Assembly (NCBI GenBank): GCA_014584705.1
Contig: JACTMJ010000021.1
Span: 62,001-126,000 of the forward strand
DNA: 64,000 bases
Source of the DNA: Acidobacteriota bacterium
GTDB taxonomy: Bacteria; Acidobacteriota; Terriglobia; Bryobacterales; Bryobacteraceae
Direction of reading: 5' to 3'
The notes under the pieces are model-generated. The model had not been told where the DNA came from. It worked only from the letters and a program-made list of their open reading frames with translations, and did not search any database. The stretch's first letter is position 1. Every line of letters begins with the position of its first letter. The translations under genes and the position numbers were made by a program. Below are positions 1 through 10,655 of the stretch, in pieces.

Positions 1-639
1 CGCCGCAAACTCGCCCGGGATCTCCCGGAGGTATTCGCGGACCCCTCACTCACTCCGCGAAATCTTTTCCGCTCCGACGTAGATCTCGACGGTGACCACG
101 ACCTCGACCTGGCCCTGCTCGTCCGACTTTCGAAGCAGGAAGCACTTGGGGCCGTGCTCGAGTATCTGGGCGACGAGAAATTCCGCTTCGCGGGGAAGTT
201 CCACTGTCGCTATGACCGGGCGGAGGATTTCACCAAGTGCTTCCTGGTGGTTCTGACCGGCGCGGGAACGATGCATATTCTTAGCCGCACGAGCGATCTC
301 GCGGGGACACGGCCATCGGCGGAGAACGCACCGGAAGCGAAGCCGGCTGACGGCGCGCCGGAACCACGGACGGCGGGCTGGCGCTGGATGCGGCTTGAAA
401 AGGGCGCGCTGATTCCCTTTGGGGAGTTCCAAGATCCGGCGTGCGCGGAGGCAGGCCGTGATGCGACCGCCGCGCAAGCGATAGCCGATGTCGCGCCGGT
501 GCCGCGCACGAAGGAAGACTTGCTGCGCTTTGTGACCGCTTGCGGGGGCGCTCCCGCTTGCCGTGTTTACCGCTTCGATGCGGTGCAGGGCCGGGTGGTG
601 GCACTTCCCTCCCCGCCAGGGGAATTCTGCCAGGATTAG
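1..639 (+). CDS. C-terminal part of an FG-GAP-like protein (5' end outside window)
   Basis: The frame is open from the first base and ends at TAG 637-639, giving 212 residues with no start in the window, so the gene begins to the left. Around residues 26-38 it reads DVDLDGDHDLDLA, a Ca-binding acidic loop of the kind seen in FG-GAP/VCBS beta-propeller blades. The rest (for example LGDEKFRFAGKFHCRYDR) is not recognised and contains a Pro/Ala/Glu-rich linker at about residues 100-125. It converges with the Asd-like gene, leaving 5 bp between the stop codons. Longer open frames on the other strand are Arg-rich and look like shadows. The propeller assignment rests on one loop only. Confidence 0.6.
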   Translation, partial: RRKLARDLPEVFADPSLTPRNLFRSDVDLDGDHDLDLALLVRLSKQEALGAVLEYLGDEKFRFAGKFHCRYDRAEDFTKCFLVVLTGAGTMHILSRTSDLAGTRPSAENAPEAKPADGAPEPRTAGWRWMRLEKGALIPFGEFQDPACAEAGRDATAAQAIADVAPVPRTKEDLLRFVTACGGAPACRVYRFDAVQGRVVALPSPPGEFCQD

Positions 640-644
640 CCGGC

Positions 645-1649
645 TTAGGCCAGCCAGATTCGCGCCGCCCCGATCGCGTTCGTCGCGCGCAGCCGGAGAT
701 TGTCCGCCGTCATCCAGAGCCAGCACGCATTCCGGTTTCCCGCGTCCGCGCGGATATCGCCCACACTGATACCCGCATCGCCAACGGTGCTGACGTTGTT
801 GGGCGCGCCGTTTGCCGTATCCCAAACGTCCACCAACTCGCCGCGCAGCCCGCGCGCGAGAGCGGCGACGTCGGCCGCGGCCTTGCCGGAAAGCCATACG
901 GAGAAGCTAAGGCTGTGGAAGACCGGCGCCTGCACCACGCGGAGCGAGAGGGCGATCTCCGATGCGCCGGGCACGATGCGGGGCAATTCCTCGCGCACGG
1001 TTCGCTCCACATCGGCAAGCTGGCCCGCGCTCGCTTCCTCTCCCCAGACCGGCAGCAGATTGAAGCTCAATTGCTCATCGAAAACGGCCTTGGGCATGTC
1101 CTGGAAGGCAAAGAGGCTCACGGTTTGCTGGTGCAGTTCGTCAAGCCCGGGGTTTCCCTGTTCACTCGCGGGAAGGAACGCATTCACCACCATGGAGTCC
1201 ACCGCGCCCACGACCAGCACCCGGCGAATCAGAATGGCGAGAGCAACAGCCGCGGGATGGGCAATCACCTGCACGGCATCCTTCTCCACCTGGAACCCTG
1301 GCGGCTCCACGACAGGCGCCCGTAACTGCGCGTCCGGCGTCGCGGCCAGGCTCCCGCTGAGATCCACCACAAAGGGCCGTTGTTTCCGCCCCGCAAGCAG
1401 TTCCCAGACGCGCCGTGTGCTCACGGTCCCCCCGGCGCAGAGGACTACCGTTGCCGCCGACAGACTCTCCGCATCGAGGGGGCTCACCACCACGGCTTCT
1501 CCGGCGTCCTCCACGAGGCCCACCGCTTCCCCTTCTTCGGCGTCGATCAGCTTGAGTTCGATCTCGCCCGGCAGCGCCTCAAAGACCTCGCGCAATTCTC
1601 TGCCAAGCAGCGTGTTTCCGCCGACCACCGCAAACGTATTCTTTGTCAT
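645..1649 (-). CDS. Aspartate-semialdehyde dehydrogenase-like (USG-1 type) protein lacking the active-site Cys
   Basis: 334 residues from ATG 1649 (MTKNTFAVVGGNTLLGREL), with an N-terminal Rossmann motif and a C-terminal dimerisation domain typical of the Asd/USG-1 family (QLSFNLLP, RVVQAPVF, ADNLRLRATNA). True Asd has an Asn-x-Asn-Cys segment carrying the catalytic Cys. Here the corresponding stretch reads VIAHPAAVALAI, so the nucleophile is missing, as in the USG-1 paralogues. It is therefore probably not a working aspartate-semialdehyde dehydrogenase, and its role is unknown. It is the last gene of a leftward group psd-pssA-this gene, 49 bp after pssA. A longer reading to 1739 would overlap the end of pssA and is less likely. 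Confidence 0.75.
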   Translation of the reverse strand: MTKNTFAVVGGNTLLGRELREVFEALPGEIELKLIDAEEGEAVGLVEDAGEAVVVSPLDAESLSAATVVLCAGGTVSTRRVWELLAGRKQRPFVVDLSGSLAATPDAQLRAPVVEPPGFQVEKDAVQVIAHPAAVALAILIRRVLVVGAVDSMVVNAFLPASEQGNPGLDELHQQTVSLFAFQDMPKAVFDEQLSFNLLPVWGEEASAGQLADVERTVREELPRIVPGASEIALSLRVVQAPVFHSLSFSVWLSGKAAADVAALARGLRGELVDVWDTANGAPNNVSTVGDAGISVGDIRADAGNRNACWLWMTADNLRLRATNAIGAARIWLA

Positions 1650-1698
1650 CCATCGCCTTCTTGGGCCAAAGCCAGGGAATTGAAAGTGCCGGGCGCTG

Positions 1699-2595
1699 CT
1701 AGACGGAAACCGCTTCGTGCGATTCCCCCTCGGACACATCTTCCCGCTTGCGGAATCGCCTCCACAGTGAAGACGCTTTCAGAACGAAGCCGCTCAGCAA
1801 ATAGACTGTCGCGATCGCCAGCAGCACGACGTGGGAGTAATTCCAGATGGCCCAAATCAAGATGCCAAAGCGAATCAGCGAGAGGGGCTTGCGCGGCTGG
1901 AGCATCGCCAGGTCCTTGAAGCTGATATAGCGCCAGGTGCTCACCATCAGCAGCGAGACCATGCCCACCAGCAGCAGCCAGACGAAGGAAAGATACGGAT
2001 CAGTGAGGGGCTGGGAGTTGCCGGCATAGACCAGCGCCGCCACGACACCCGCCGCTGCGGGGATTGGCAAACCAACGAAATACCGGTGGTCCGGCTTCTT
2101 CTTGCCCGGCGGCGGAGCGGTTTGCACATTGAAGCGCGCCAGACGGGCCGCGCCGCACATCAGGTAGAGGAAGGCCACGAAGTAACCCGCCTGCCGGAAA
2201 TGCTGCAGCACTTCCGAGTCTCCGTCAAACGCGACGAATTGCACGCCCCAGAAGAACGCCAGAATCGACGGGGCGATGCCGAAGGTGATCACGTCGGCGA
2301 GGGAATCGAGTTCCCGCCCGAAATCGCTTACGGTGTTCGTCATGCGGGCGATGCGGCCGTCCAGGCCGTCGAGCACCACGGCAATGCCGATACATTTGGC
2401 GGCGATTTCAAAATGCGGATTGAAACCAAGGTCTCCGCCGCTTGCGACTAGCGCACCCTGGATTGTCTTGACCACCGCCAGAAATCCGAGAAAAATATTG
2501 CCCGCCGTGAACAGTGTCGGCATTGCGTAAGCCGCCTTGCGCGAGCGCGTCATCGGAACGGGTGTTCCGGGCAAGCCGTCAGTCGCTGAACTCAC
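1699..2595 (-). CDS. pssA: CDP-diacylglycerol--serine O-phosphatidyltransferase
   Basis: 298 residues. The enzyme makes phosphatidylserine from CDP-diacylglycerol and serine in the inner membrane. The CDP-alcohol phosphotransferase signature is complete: DGLDGRIARMTNTVSDFGRE followed by LDSLAD, i.e. D-x2-D-G-x2-A-R-x8-G-x3-D-x3-D. It is followed by several hydrophobic segments. The start is GTG 2595, whose TGA overlaps the stop of psd (GTGA), so the two genes are translationally coupled. This is the classical psd-pssA pair for phosphatidylethanolamine synthesis. An internal ATG at residue 15 is an alternative start. Confidence 0.92.
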   Translation of the reverse strand: MSSATDGLPGTPVPMTRSRKAAYAMPTLFTAGNIFLGFLAVVKTIQGALVASGGDLGFNPHFEIAAKCIGIAVVLDGLDGRIARMTNTVSDFGRELDSLADVITFGIAPSILAFFWGVQFVAFDGDSEVLQHFRQAGYFVAFLYLMCGAARLARFNVQTAPPPGKKKPDHRYFVGLPIPAAAGVVAALVYAGNSQPLTDPYLSFVWLLLVGMVSLLMVSTWRYISFKDLAMLQPRKPLSLIRFGILIWAIWNYSHVVLLAIATVYLLSGFVLKASSLWRRFRKREDVSEGESHEAVSV

Positions 2596-3257
2596 AATTC
2601 CGCCTCCGCCCCCGATTCGTTCAAAGGCTCACGCCCGCCGCGAACCAGCGCCGCCGCCAACCTGCGCGCCAGAATGCTGCTCCCGCCTGCCACCACATCG
2701 TCGGGTTGCACCAGGATCTCCCACTCCGGTCCCAAGAACACGTCCACGCGGGAGCCGAACTTAATCATACCTACGCGCTCGCCCTTTTCGACGCGGTCCC
2801 CTACCTTTGGGTGGAAGACGATCCGCCGCGCGAGCAAACCGGCGATCTGGCTGAAGGCAACGGTGGACCCATCGTCGGCTTTCACTTCCACGACGTTGCG
2901 CTCGTTCTCGTCCGAAGCGTCGGCGCGCATGGCGTTGACGAACTTGCCCTTGCGGTAATCCACAGCCGTGATTCGGCCGCCAATCGGACTGCGGTTGACG
3001 TGGACGTCGAAGACGCTGAGAAAGATCGAGATACGCCGCTGATGGTCACCGAATGGCTGGATCATCGCCACGCTGCCATCCGCGGGAGACACGACCACAT
3101 CCCCTTCGGGCGTCTTGCGCTCGGGATCCCGAAAGAAGAAGAGGAAAAACGCCGCGGCCACGAACAATGGCAGACCCAGCCGGGGATCCAGTAATTGGCC
3201 CACGGCAACGCCGGCCGCCGCGAACGCGAGTGCGAGAATGATGCCGTCCTTCACCAT
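2592..3257 (-). CDS. psd: Phosphatidylserine decarboxylase proenzyme (short form)
   Basis: 221 residues. It decarboxylates phosphatidylserine to phosphatidylethanolamine with a pyruvoyl group formed by self-cleavage. The short-form cleavage motif KFGSRVD is present, with Gly168-Ser169 as the expected scissile bond. Other family blocks are VVSPADGSV, FLSVFDVHVNRSPIGG and RNVVEV. A membrane segment lies at residues 4-45. I chose ATG 3257 (MVKDGIILALAF); a GTG at 3302 would add 15 residues without a visible ribosome site. It is first in the leftward psd-pssA group and divergent from groESL. Confidence 0.92.
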   Translation of the reverse strand: MVKDGIILALAFAAAGVAVGQLLDPRLGLPLFVAAAFFLFFFRDPERKTPEGDVVVSPADGSVAMIQPFGDHQRRISIFLSVFDVHVNRSPIGGRITAVDYRKGKFVNAMRADASDENERNVVEVKADDGSTVAFSQIAGLLARRIVFHPKVGDRVEKGERVGMIKFGSRVDVFLGPEWEILVQPDDVVAGGSSILARRLAAALVRGGREPLNESGAEAEL

Positions 3258-3538
3258 GTGCAAACCATTGCCGAGACGCCTGTTTTCATTCTGGCAGCAC
3301 ACGGGCGTGGGAACAACGAGGAAACGGCGGCGAAGCGCGCAGCCGCACGCAAGAGCGTGAGAAGAGGGAGCACGATGGTGCGTGATAGTTGGCTCCCGCA
3401 GCTAAAATATCAGTCTGAGGTACTCAACAATCGTGCGCGGACACCAAACAGAAAACAGCGCTTCAAAAGCGGCTTTCTGCTTTTAATCGCAAAATGGCGG
3501 CAATGTTATCTTACTGATATAAGGTCACTTACAAATTA
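3258..3538. other. Intergenic region between psd and the groESL promoter
   Basis: About 280 bp with no convincing coding frame. The part from about 3400 to 3560 is clearly more AT-rich than its surroundings, as expected for the divergent control region of psd (left) and groESL (right). No other element was recognised. Confidence 0.5.
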
Positions 3539-3566
3539 TTGTTGTCACTCCTCTCCGGAGTATGCT
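3539..3566 (+). promoter_or_regulatory. Candidate groESL promoter
   Basis: TTGTTG (3539-3544), a 16-bp spacer, then TATGCT (3561-3566) resemble -35 and -10 hexamers. The -10 lies inside the right arm of the CIRCE-like repeat, the arrangement expected for HrcA repression. Assigned by eye. Confidence 0.4.
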
Positions 3567-3568
3567 AA
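3542..3568. promoter_or_regulatory. Degenerate CIRCE element (HrcA operator)
   Basis: TTGTCACTC-N9-GTATGCTAA at 3542-3550 and 3560-3568. The CIRCE consensus is TTAGCACTC-N9-GAGTGCTAA; each arm matches 7 of 9 bases and the 9-bp spacing is exact. It lies about 100 bp upstream of groES, where HrcA repressor sites of chaperonin operons are found. hrcA itself is not in the window. Confidence 0.6.
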
Positions 3569-3669
3569 AACTTAGAAGGTGACCGCAGCGATATGCGGCG
3601 ATCCGCACACAACGGTTGAACGCCAGCGCTTCTAACCGATTCAAAGCAAATCTTTTGGAGGAATGGGTT

Positions 3670-5645
<1,976 letters not shown>

Positions 5646-5675
5646 ATCGAACGCCGGTCTTTCGAGACCGAACAG

Positions 5676-5705
5676 AAAAGGCCGTCCTCACCGGGACGGC
5701 CTTTT
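5676..5705 (+). terminator. Intrinsic terminator after groL
   Basis: GGCCGTCC (5680-5687), a 6-base loop, GGACGGCC (5694-5701), flanked by AAAA on the left and TTTTT on the right, so it can also serve the leftward RNase T2 gene's convergent strand. A second small hairpin with a TTCG loop (CGGTCT-TTCG-AGACCG) lies just upstream at about 5655-5670. Confidence 0.9.
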
Positions 5706-5723
5706 TCCTTTCTTGCGCCCGCC

Positions 5724-6458
5724 TCAGCGCAGTGGTTGCACGATCATCTCCGGGACGCGGCAGCGGTCGCGAACGCCGGAACCGCAAGCGCGCGGGTTCA
5801 AATTCCGGTCGAGGCAAACGCGCACTTCCTGCAGAAACCGCCCGCTGCATAGCACCGCGAACTCATGGCTTTCCAGCCCTGGATTTGCCTCCATCCATGC
5901 CGTCTTGTACTTCGCGGGCGATACGTAGATTTCGCGGTCCGGCTTCCCGTAAGCCTCCGGAGCCCGGAACTGGCCGAATGCTTTACGCGCCAGCGCGAAA
6001 TAGGCTTCCGGAGCGAGTCCGCTGCACGTGCCGTGCTTGGCCCACTCATGGCGAATCAGCTTCGGGCTCGGCATGATATCGAGCGTCTCCTGAATCAGCT
6101 TCCCGCCCAGCGTGGCTCCGCCCCCGCAATCCTGCGGGAATCCGCGTTCATACTGCGGCCAAAGCCCGTGAACGATGAAGGAATACCGTCGCGTTCCGCC
6201 GCATTGCACGGTATCGCGCCGCCCGGCCGGAGTGGTGCAGTGCTGTGGAGACCACGAAAGCGCCAGTACGTAATAGTCGAAATTCGCTCCGGAGACCGCG
6301 TCGACTGCGGCCGCCGCCATCCTCCCCAAGCTCCCGGCCTGCGCCTGCGCTTCTCCGCCGGCCTTCGCCGCCAGCGATTTCGCGGTGCCGCAACCGGAAA
6401 GACAAACGAGAAGCGTCAGGGCCGAGGCCAGCCCCGCCACAAAGGAAGTGCGTTGCAT
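5724..6458 (-). CDS. Ribonuclease T2 family lipoprotein
   Basis: 244 residues. RNase T2 enzymes cut RNA without strong base preference through a 2',3'-cyclic phosphate. Both active-site blocks are intact: CAS I FIVHGLWPQ and CAS II HEWAKHGTC, with catalytic His in each plus Glu and Lys in CAS II. Several Cys suggest disulfides. The N-terminus is a signal peptide ending LVCLSGC, a lipobox, so the protein is probably anchored in a membrane on the periplasmic side. A likely role is scavenging of extracellular RNA. It converges with groL across the terminator. Confidence 0.88.
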   Translation of the reverse strand: MQRTSFVAGLASALTLLVCLSGCGTAKSLAAKAGGEAQAQAGSLGRMAAAAVDAVSGANFDYYVLALSWSPQHCTTPAGRRDTVQCGGTRRYSFIVHGLWPQYERGFPQDCGGGATLGGKLIQETLDIMPSPKLIRHEWAKHGTCSGLAPEAYFALARKAFGQFRAPEAYGKPDREIYVSPAKYKTAWMEANPGLESHEFAVLCSGRFLQEVRVCLDRNLNPRACGSGVRDRCRVPEMIVQPLR

Positions 6459-6512
6459 AAGTGGAAATTCTACCTCAGCGGCGAGCGGGATCGCCCGCCC
6501 CGCCGCGCGGGT

Positions 6513-7358
6513 CTAGTCCGCCGCCGGTTCCAGAATGTTCAAATCCGCGCGAACCAGGCCACCATCGGGCAACTCGTATGGCTTCAGCGAGGATTCGATG
6601 GGCGCCTGCATTTCGCGGGATTCGTAGGGCCCCAGTTCCACGCCTTTCAACTCGAAGGTGAGCAGCGGAGTTTCATCGGCCGCGGCGTCTTTCGGACGCA
6701 CGTAGACCATACCGCTGAACTTCGGCGTCTGCGCCCCCGTGCTGTTGACAATCAGAAAGCGCGCCTCCAGCTTCTTGTTTTTCCCCGGCACGAAGCGCAG
6801 CCCGGTGACGGTGAGCGCCCGGTTCAGCGGGTGCCCGCCATGGGCGGTGCTGGCCGCGACCATGTTGGACGATGCACCCGGCGTCCCCTTGGAGCGTTCA
6901 TAATACTTGAACCCCGCATAGCCCAGCGCCAGGAATACAACGGTTGCGAGCACGGTAACGAGCAGCGGATTCAGTTCCCGCTTTCCGCCTTCGCCGTTCG
7001 CGGGGGCCGCCACTGCATCGGAGGCGGCCCGGCTCCGGTCTCCGCCGCCGGGCACATATTCCGGTACTCCCTCCTCGTAGGTCACCGCTACCGCCGCCGG
7101 CCGCACTCGCGGTCCGTTCCCCATCTCTTCCGGCGGCACCATGGGCGGGGGCGGCGGCGGGCCGGGCGTGTAGACGTTCGCCTGCTGGCCCTCCATCTGC
7201 GCAAGGTTCTTGATGATCGGGGATGTGGCTTCCACGATCGGCCGATCGGTCGTCCTGAGGTATCCCTTCTGCTTGCTATACTCCGGGCACCATTCCGGGC
7301 ACCCGTCGTACTGCGGCGGAATCTCTTTTCCGCATTTAGGACAAATCCAGGCAAACAT
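6513..7358 (-). CDS. Zinc-ribbon membrane protein of unknown function
   Basis: 281 residues from ATG 7358, preceded by GGGGAGG. The N-terminus MFAWICPKCGKEIPP plus GCPEWC forms a four-Cys zinc ribbon. It is followed by a Pro-rich linker (GPPPPPPMVPP), one membrane segment at about residues 130-150 (LLVTVLATVVFLALGYAGF), and a C-terminal domain of about 120 residues rich in beta-strand pattern (LEARFLIVNSTGAQTPKFSG). The topology suggests a cytoplasmic ribbon and an exported C-terminal domain. Such proteins are common and uncharacterised in Acidobacteriota; I do not assign a function. Confidence 0.75.
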   Translation of the reverse strand: MFAWICPKCGKEIPPQYDGCPEWCPEYSKQKGYLRTTDRPIVEATSPIIKNLAQMEGQQANVYTPGPPPPPPMVPPEEMGNGPRVRPAAVAVTYEEGVPEYVPGGGDRSRAASDAVAAPANGEGGKRELNPLLVTVLATVVFLALGYAGFKYYERSKGTPGASSNMVAASTAHGGHPLNRALTVTGLRFVPGKNKKLEARFLIVNSTGAQTPKFSGMVYVRPKDAAADETPLLTFELKGVELGPYESREMQAPIESSLKPYELPDGGLVRADLNILEPAAD

Positions 7359-7738
7359 CGAACCAGCCTCCCCGCGAACTCCTCGCTCCCGCATCCAACC
7401 CGGTAGCGCCCTGGCGGTTGCGGAATCTATAACGATAGACGCAATTCAGGTGAATTCCAGGATACAGCGAAGTTAGCGTCTCGCACACACTCCCTTGGCA
7501 AATGCTTCTGACGAATTTCAACCCTTGTAACGGTATCGTGAGCGAGGCCGCCCGCACCAACCCGCTTGGCCCGCTCAATCTCACGGCCTATATTTCAGCG
7601 TGAGAGCCTCCAACCCGCGGGAGCCTCTTACCGACCGAACCCGCCCTCCGCAATCCCGAGCTGGCACATTGCCGGGTGCAATATCTGTCCCGACGGCCGC
7701 TTTTCCAGCATTTATCACTTGACTTCTGACGAAGGCTA
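7359..7738. other. Intergenic region, no gene seen
   Basis: About 380 bp between the leftward zinc-ribbon gene and the rightward Cys-rich gene. Short frames here have no ribosome site or family character. A TTGACTTC stretch near 7712 could be part of a promoter for the downstream gene. Confidence 0.4.
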
Positions 7739-8050
7739 GTGTACCCTCTGGCCATACGAAAGTCACTTGTTTCGCTCGCTTTCGGTTTGCTCTTGGGCCT
7801 GCTGGCCGGAACGAACCAAGCAAATTCACAGTGCACTTACCCGCAACAGCCCCCGTATGGAACAAATCTGCATTGCTATAACCAAAGTTGGTGTGGCGGT
7901 TCCGGCTGGGGTGATTGGATGTGCATTTATGTGCCGTGCTCAGTAACCGCACACGAAGCTCAAAATGGTTGTCCGATCCTGACTCGAGTCGAGGAATGTA
8001 TCTGGATGGGCTGTTTCAATTTCTTCGACGGAAATTGCATGGGGTGTTAG
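7739..8050 (+). CDS. Small secreted Cys-rich protein
   Basis: 103 residues, starting with GTG 7739 (GAAGG just upstream). Residues 1-30 are a clear signal peptide (SLVSLAFGLLLGLLAGTNQANS). The mature part of about 73 residues has ten Cys and many Trp, Tyr and Gly (CYNQSWCGGSGWGDWMC, CIWMGCFNFFDGNCMGC), which suggests a small disulfide-bonded extracytoplasmic domain. The next gene starts 3 bp after the stop, so the two are probably co-translated and act together. No family recognised; an antimicrobial, inhibitor or adhesion role would be speculation. Confidence 0.65.
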   Translation: MYPLAIRKSLVSLAFGLLLGLLAGTNQANSQCTYPQQPPYGTNLHCYNQSWCGGSGWGDWMCIYVPCSVTAHEAQNGCPILTRVEECIWMGCFNFFDGNCMGC

Positions 8051-8052
8051 CG

Positions 8053-8838
8053 ATGACGAACAAGACAATGCGCTTTGCACTCGCGTCCCTCGCTGGCGTG
8101 ACAGCGATTGTCACCGCCGTTGTCTCCTACAATTATTCGGTTGCGGCGAAAGCGGCGGCTGAAATCAGCGTCAAGCCCTTTGTAATGCAGCAAACACTCC
8201 TCAACTTTACAAAGAACCCGTCCGGGGATGTTCTCGAACAGCGAATCCTCCTTCGACGACAGGATTCCTCCGAGGCACTGATCGGCACACAATTCTCGCA
8301 GCGGGGGCCGATCACCTTGCGCCGTGTCGATTGGGCGGACGGCCGCTCGGCGCTGCTGGTCGACCTCATTCATGCCCGGATGTCCGGTTTCCGCCCGCAG
8401 CTCTCCATTGCCAGAAGGAAGGAACGGCTCTTCAACTTCCCGGCGAATTGCGTATTCCAAGGCGAATCCAAAGCTGGCGAAGAGACGCTCAGTGGCAAAC
8501 TTGCTTACCGAGTCGAACGGCAGATTGCGCCGGATGACCGCTCCACGGAATGGCGTCTCCCGGATTACGAATGCCAGGCGATTCAAATGGTTCGCGAGAA
8601 ACTCCAGGACGGAGGCTGGACGAAGTCGTTCGAGGCTCGATTGGATCTTTTTCAGGAGGTCGATCCGGACCCGAATGTGTTCGAGAACTGGTCCGTTTAC
8701 GAGGAACTGAGACCGTCGGATTTGCGCGCTCGGCTTTATCAATCCATGGGCGTAACTCCGGAAGCGTGCCCGAAGTGCTTCGAAAAGGGCTCCGCCGAGT
8801 TGGATGCGAAATACGAGCACGCTCAGACTCTCCAGTAG
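8053..8838 (+). CDS. Membrane-anchored protein coupled to the Cys-rich gene
   Basis: 261 residues from ATG 8053, 3 bp behind the preceding stop. A single N-terminal membrane anchor spans residues 7-33 (RFALASLAGVTAIVTAVVSY). The rest is an exported soluble domain with strand-like pattern (QRILLRRQDSS, PITLRRVDWADGRSALLVDL) and a C-terminal CPKCF pair. A frame opening earlier at 7915 would run through the Cys-rich gene and is rejected. No family recognised. The operon with a secreted Cys-rich protein suggests a joint extracytoplasmic job. Confidence 0.6.
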   Translation: MTNKTMRFALASLAGVTAIVTAVVSYNYSVAAKAAAEISVKPFVMQQTLLNFTKNPSGDVLEQRILLRRQDSSEALIGTQFSQRGPITLRRVDWADGRSALLVDLIHARMSGFRPQLSIARRKERLFNFPANCVFQGESKAGEETLSGKLAYRVERQIAPDDRSTEWRLPDYECQAIQMVREKLQDGGWTKSFEARLDLFQEVDPDPNVFENWSVYEELRPSDLRARLYQSMGVTPEACPKCFEKGSAELDAKYEHAQTLQ

Positions 8839-9189
8839 CCAGCGGCGCACAGTTCGCGCGCTGCAACATGCGCGACGGTTCTCCGTCTCAATTCCAACTC
8901 CGGAGTGCGTAGAACTTCGCACACACTGGCAACGGGAATGGATGAAGGCAGTGTCGTTGCGCAATCGGTGCGCTCGCGTGGGGAATTTCTGAATCGGCGA
9001 GGAGGCATTCCCCGCCCGGACTCTCGTGCCAAGACCCGGCCTGACGCAATTCCGGGATGGACTTTTGGCAAGCGCTCGCCCTGGAATCTCGCTGTTTCCG
9101 GGGATCCGCTTCATGCGTTGGAATCGGAACCGCCCACTTGGGCTGCATGCCATTCGGGCGGTTCCGGAAAACGGTGCCGGGCGTTCCGG
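8839..9189. other. Intergenic region, no gene seen
   Basis: About 350 bp between two converging genes. Open frames on both strands are short, Arg/Pro-rich and lack ribosome sites. No terminator or repeat was recognised. Confidence 0.4.
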
Positions 9190-10655
9190 CTATGAGCCGA
9201 CGAGGGCGCCGAGGCGGCCCACGATTTCGTTGAGGCTGTTCGCCTGGCCCGCGATTTCTTCACTCGCCGCCGCACTTTCTTCCGCGGTGGCCGCGGTGCT
9301 TTGCACCACCTGATCAATCTGCCGGATCGCGGAAGTGATCTCCTCGATGCGCCGCGCCTCTTCCCGGGTGGAATTGTTCACGCCTTCCATGACCTCCTTG
9401 ACCATATCCTTGGAGGCGGAAATCGCGCGGAACGCTTCGGCCATCCCGCCGAGCCGCTGCGCACCCTCCCGCGCGCTCACGACGGACTGCTCAATCAGAC
9501 TGGTGGTGTCTCTCGCGGCTTGCGCGGAGCGCTGCGCCAGGTTCCGGACCTCTTCGGCGACCACCGCGAATCCCATACCGGCTTCTCCGGCGCGCGCCGC
9601 CTCGACGGCCGCATTCAGCGCAAGAATGTTGGTCTGGAAGGCGATGCCGTCGATCACTTTGATAATCTGCGCGATCTTGTCGCTCTCTTTCTCAATCCGG
9701 TCCATGGATTCCGTCATTTCCGCGAGAGATGCACTTCCCTTGGCCACGTCACCATCGGCCGTCACCATCATTTCCGCCGCGGAAGAGACTCTGCGGAGAT
9801 TTTCGCGCGCCATCTGTTCATCTGTTCGAGCGATGTGGCCGTCTCTTCGAGCGAAGAGGCCTGCTCCGTGGTGCCCTGTGCAAGAGACTGGCTGGATTGC
9901 GCCACGTTGTCCGCCGCCGACACCAACTGTTCGCCGGCGGCGTGCAACTGCACCACGGCCTGCCGTACGACGCCGCTGAAGGTACGAATGAACATCAGCA
10001 TGAGGATGACGATCCCGACCGCAAGCAGTGCCACCGTACCGATCAGGACGACCGCCCACAGCCTGGACTTCTCCACTTCCCCGGACATGCGCGCATCAAG
10101 CAAGCGCTCAAACTCCGCAATCGAGCCCGAGATTTGCTCTTTGGTTCCGCTGTAGCGCGGTCCGTACACCAACTGGCGAGCGGCAGCCTGGTCTGGGGCG
10201 CCCTGCTTCGTGAGCCTCCCGCTCCCGTCGTCCTGGAGCCCCTTGATGGCGTTCATCGCCTTGGCCTCCGTCTGAGCGAGTTCATTGGAGAGATCTTCAG
10301 CGCGCTTGAGATTGTCAATTTCCCGCGGTGTCAGACCAAGTCCATCAAGCAGTTGCCGGAAGGGGATCCGGCGTCCGTCCGCCCTCGGCTTCTCTCCATT
10401 GCGAACCGCGATGATTTCCCAATACTGCTTTTCGTGAATAGGGTCGCGGGTTGCGACGTAGTAGCGCACCAGCGACGTGAGATCGTCGGAGCTCTTCTGA
10501 AGCTCCGTGGAGAGGACCCGTGCATCAAAACGGTTCCTCGCGCTCTGCTCCCACATCCGTTGATTGCCGAAGAGCGCGACGATCGCCAGCGCAAACAGGA
10601 TTACCACCACGATGCCGCCCCGGTTCAAGAGCTTTGTCTGTTGTTGGATTGTCAT
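9190..10655 (-). pseudogene. Methyl-accepting chemotaxis protein, interrupted by a frameshift
   Basis: The 5' part (from ATG 10655) encodes a membrane segment at residues 13-30, a roughly 150-residue periplasmic sensor, a second membrane segment ([21 protein letters not shown]) and the start of the signalling coil ending [13 protein letters not shown]. The 3' part (stop at 9190) continues in another frame with [16 protein letters not shown] and the hairpin-tip signature [20 protein letters not shown]. The frames meet at about 9811-9825. One missing base restores an [14 protein letters not shown] spacing of 55 residues, equal to that of intact receptors as I recall them. A tandem GAACAGAT at the spot may have promoted slippage. 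As given, the receptor would be truncated before the CheA/CheW-binding tip; a sequencing error is possible. Confidence 0.8.

Noticed and set aside
5655..5670. CGGTCT-TTCG-AGACCG hairpin as a separate terminator
   Set aside because: No T-run follows; the next hairpin at 5676-5705 has one. Probably part of the same 3' end.
7915..8052. N-terminal extension of the membrane-anchored protein
   Set aside because: It would overlap the Cys-rich gene in another frame; ATG 8053 directly follows its stop and is followed by a clean membrane anchor.
9811..9830. 8-bp duplication (GAACAGAT twice) as the cause of the receptor frameshift
   Set aside because: Removing one copy also restores the frame but shortens the coil by three residues relative to the usual spacing, so a one-base loss fits better. 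Not fully excluded.
9190..10655. Two separate genes instead of one broken chemotaxis receptor
   Set aside because: The second frame has no own start before the coil, and the two parts join into one continuous receptor.
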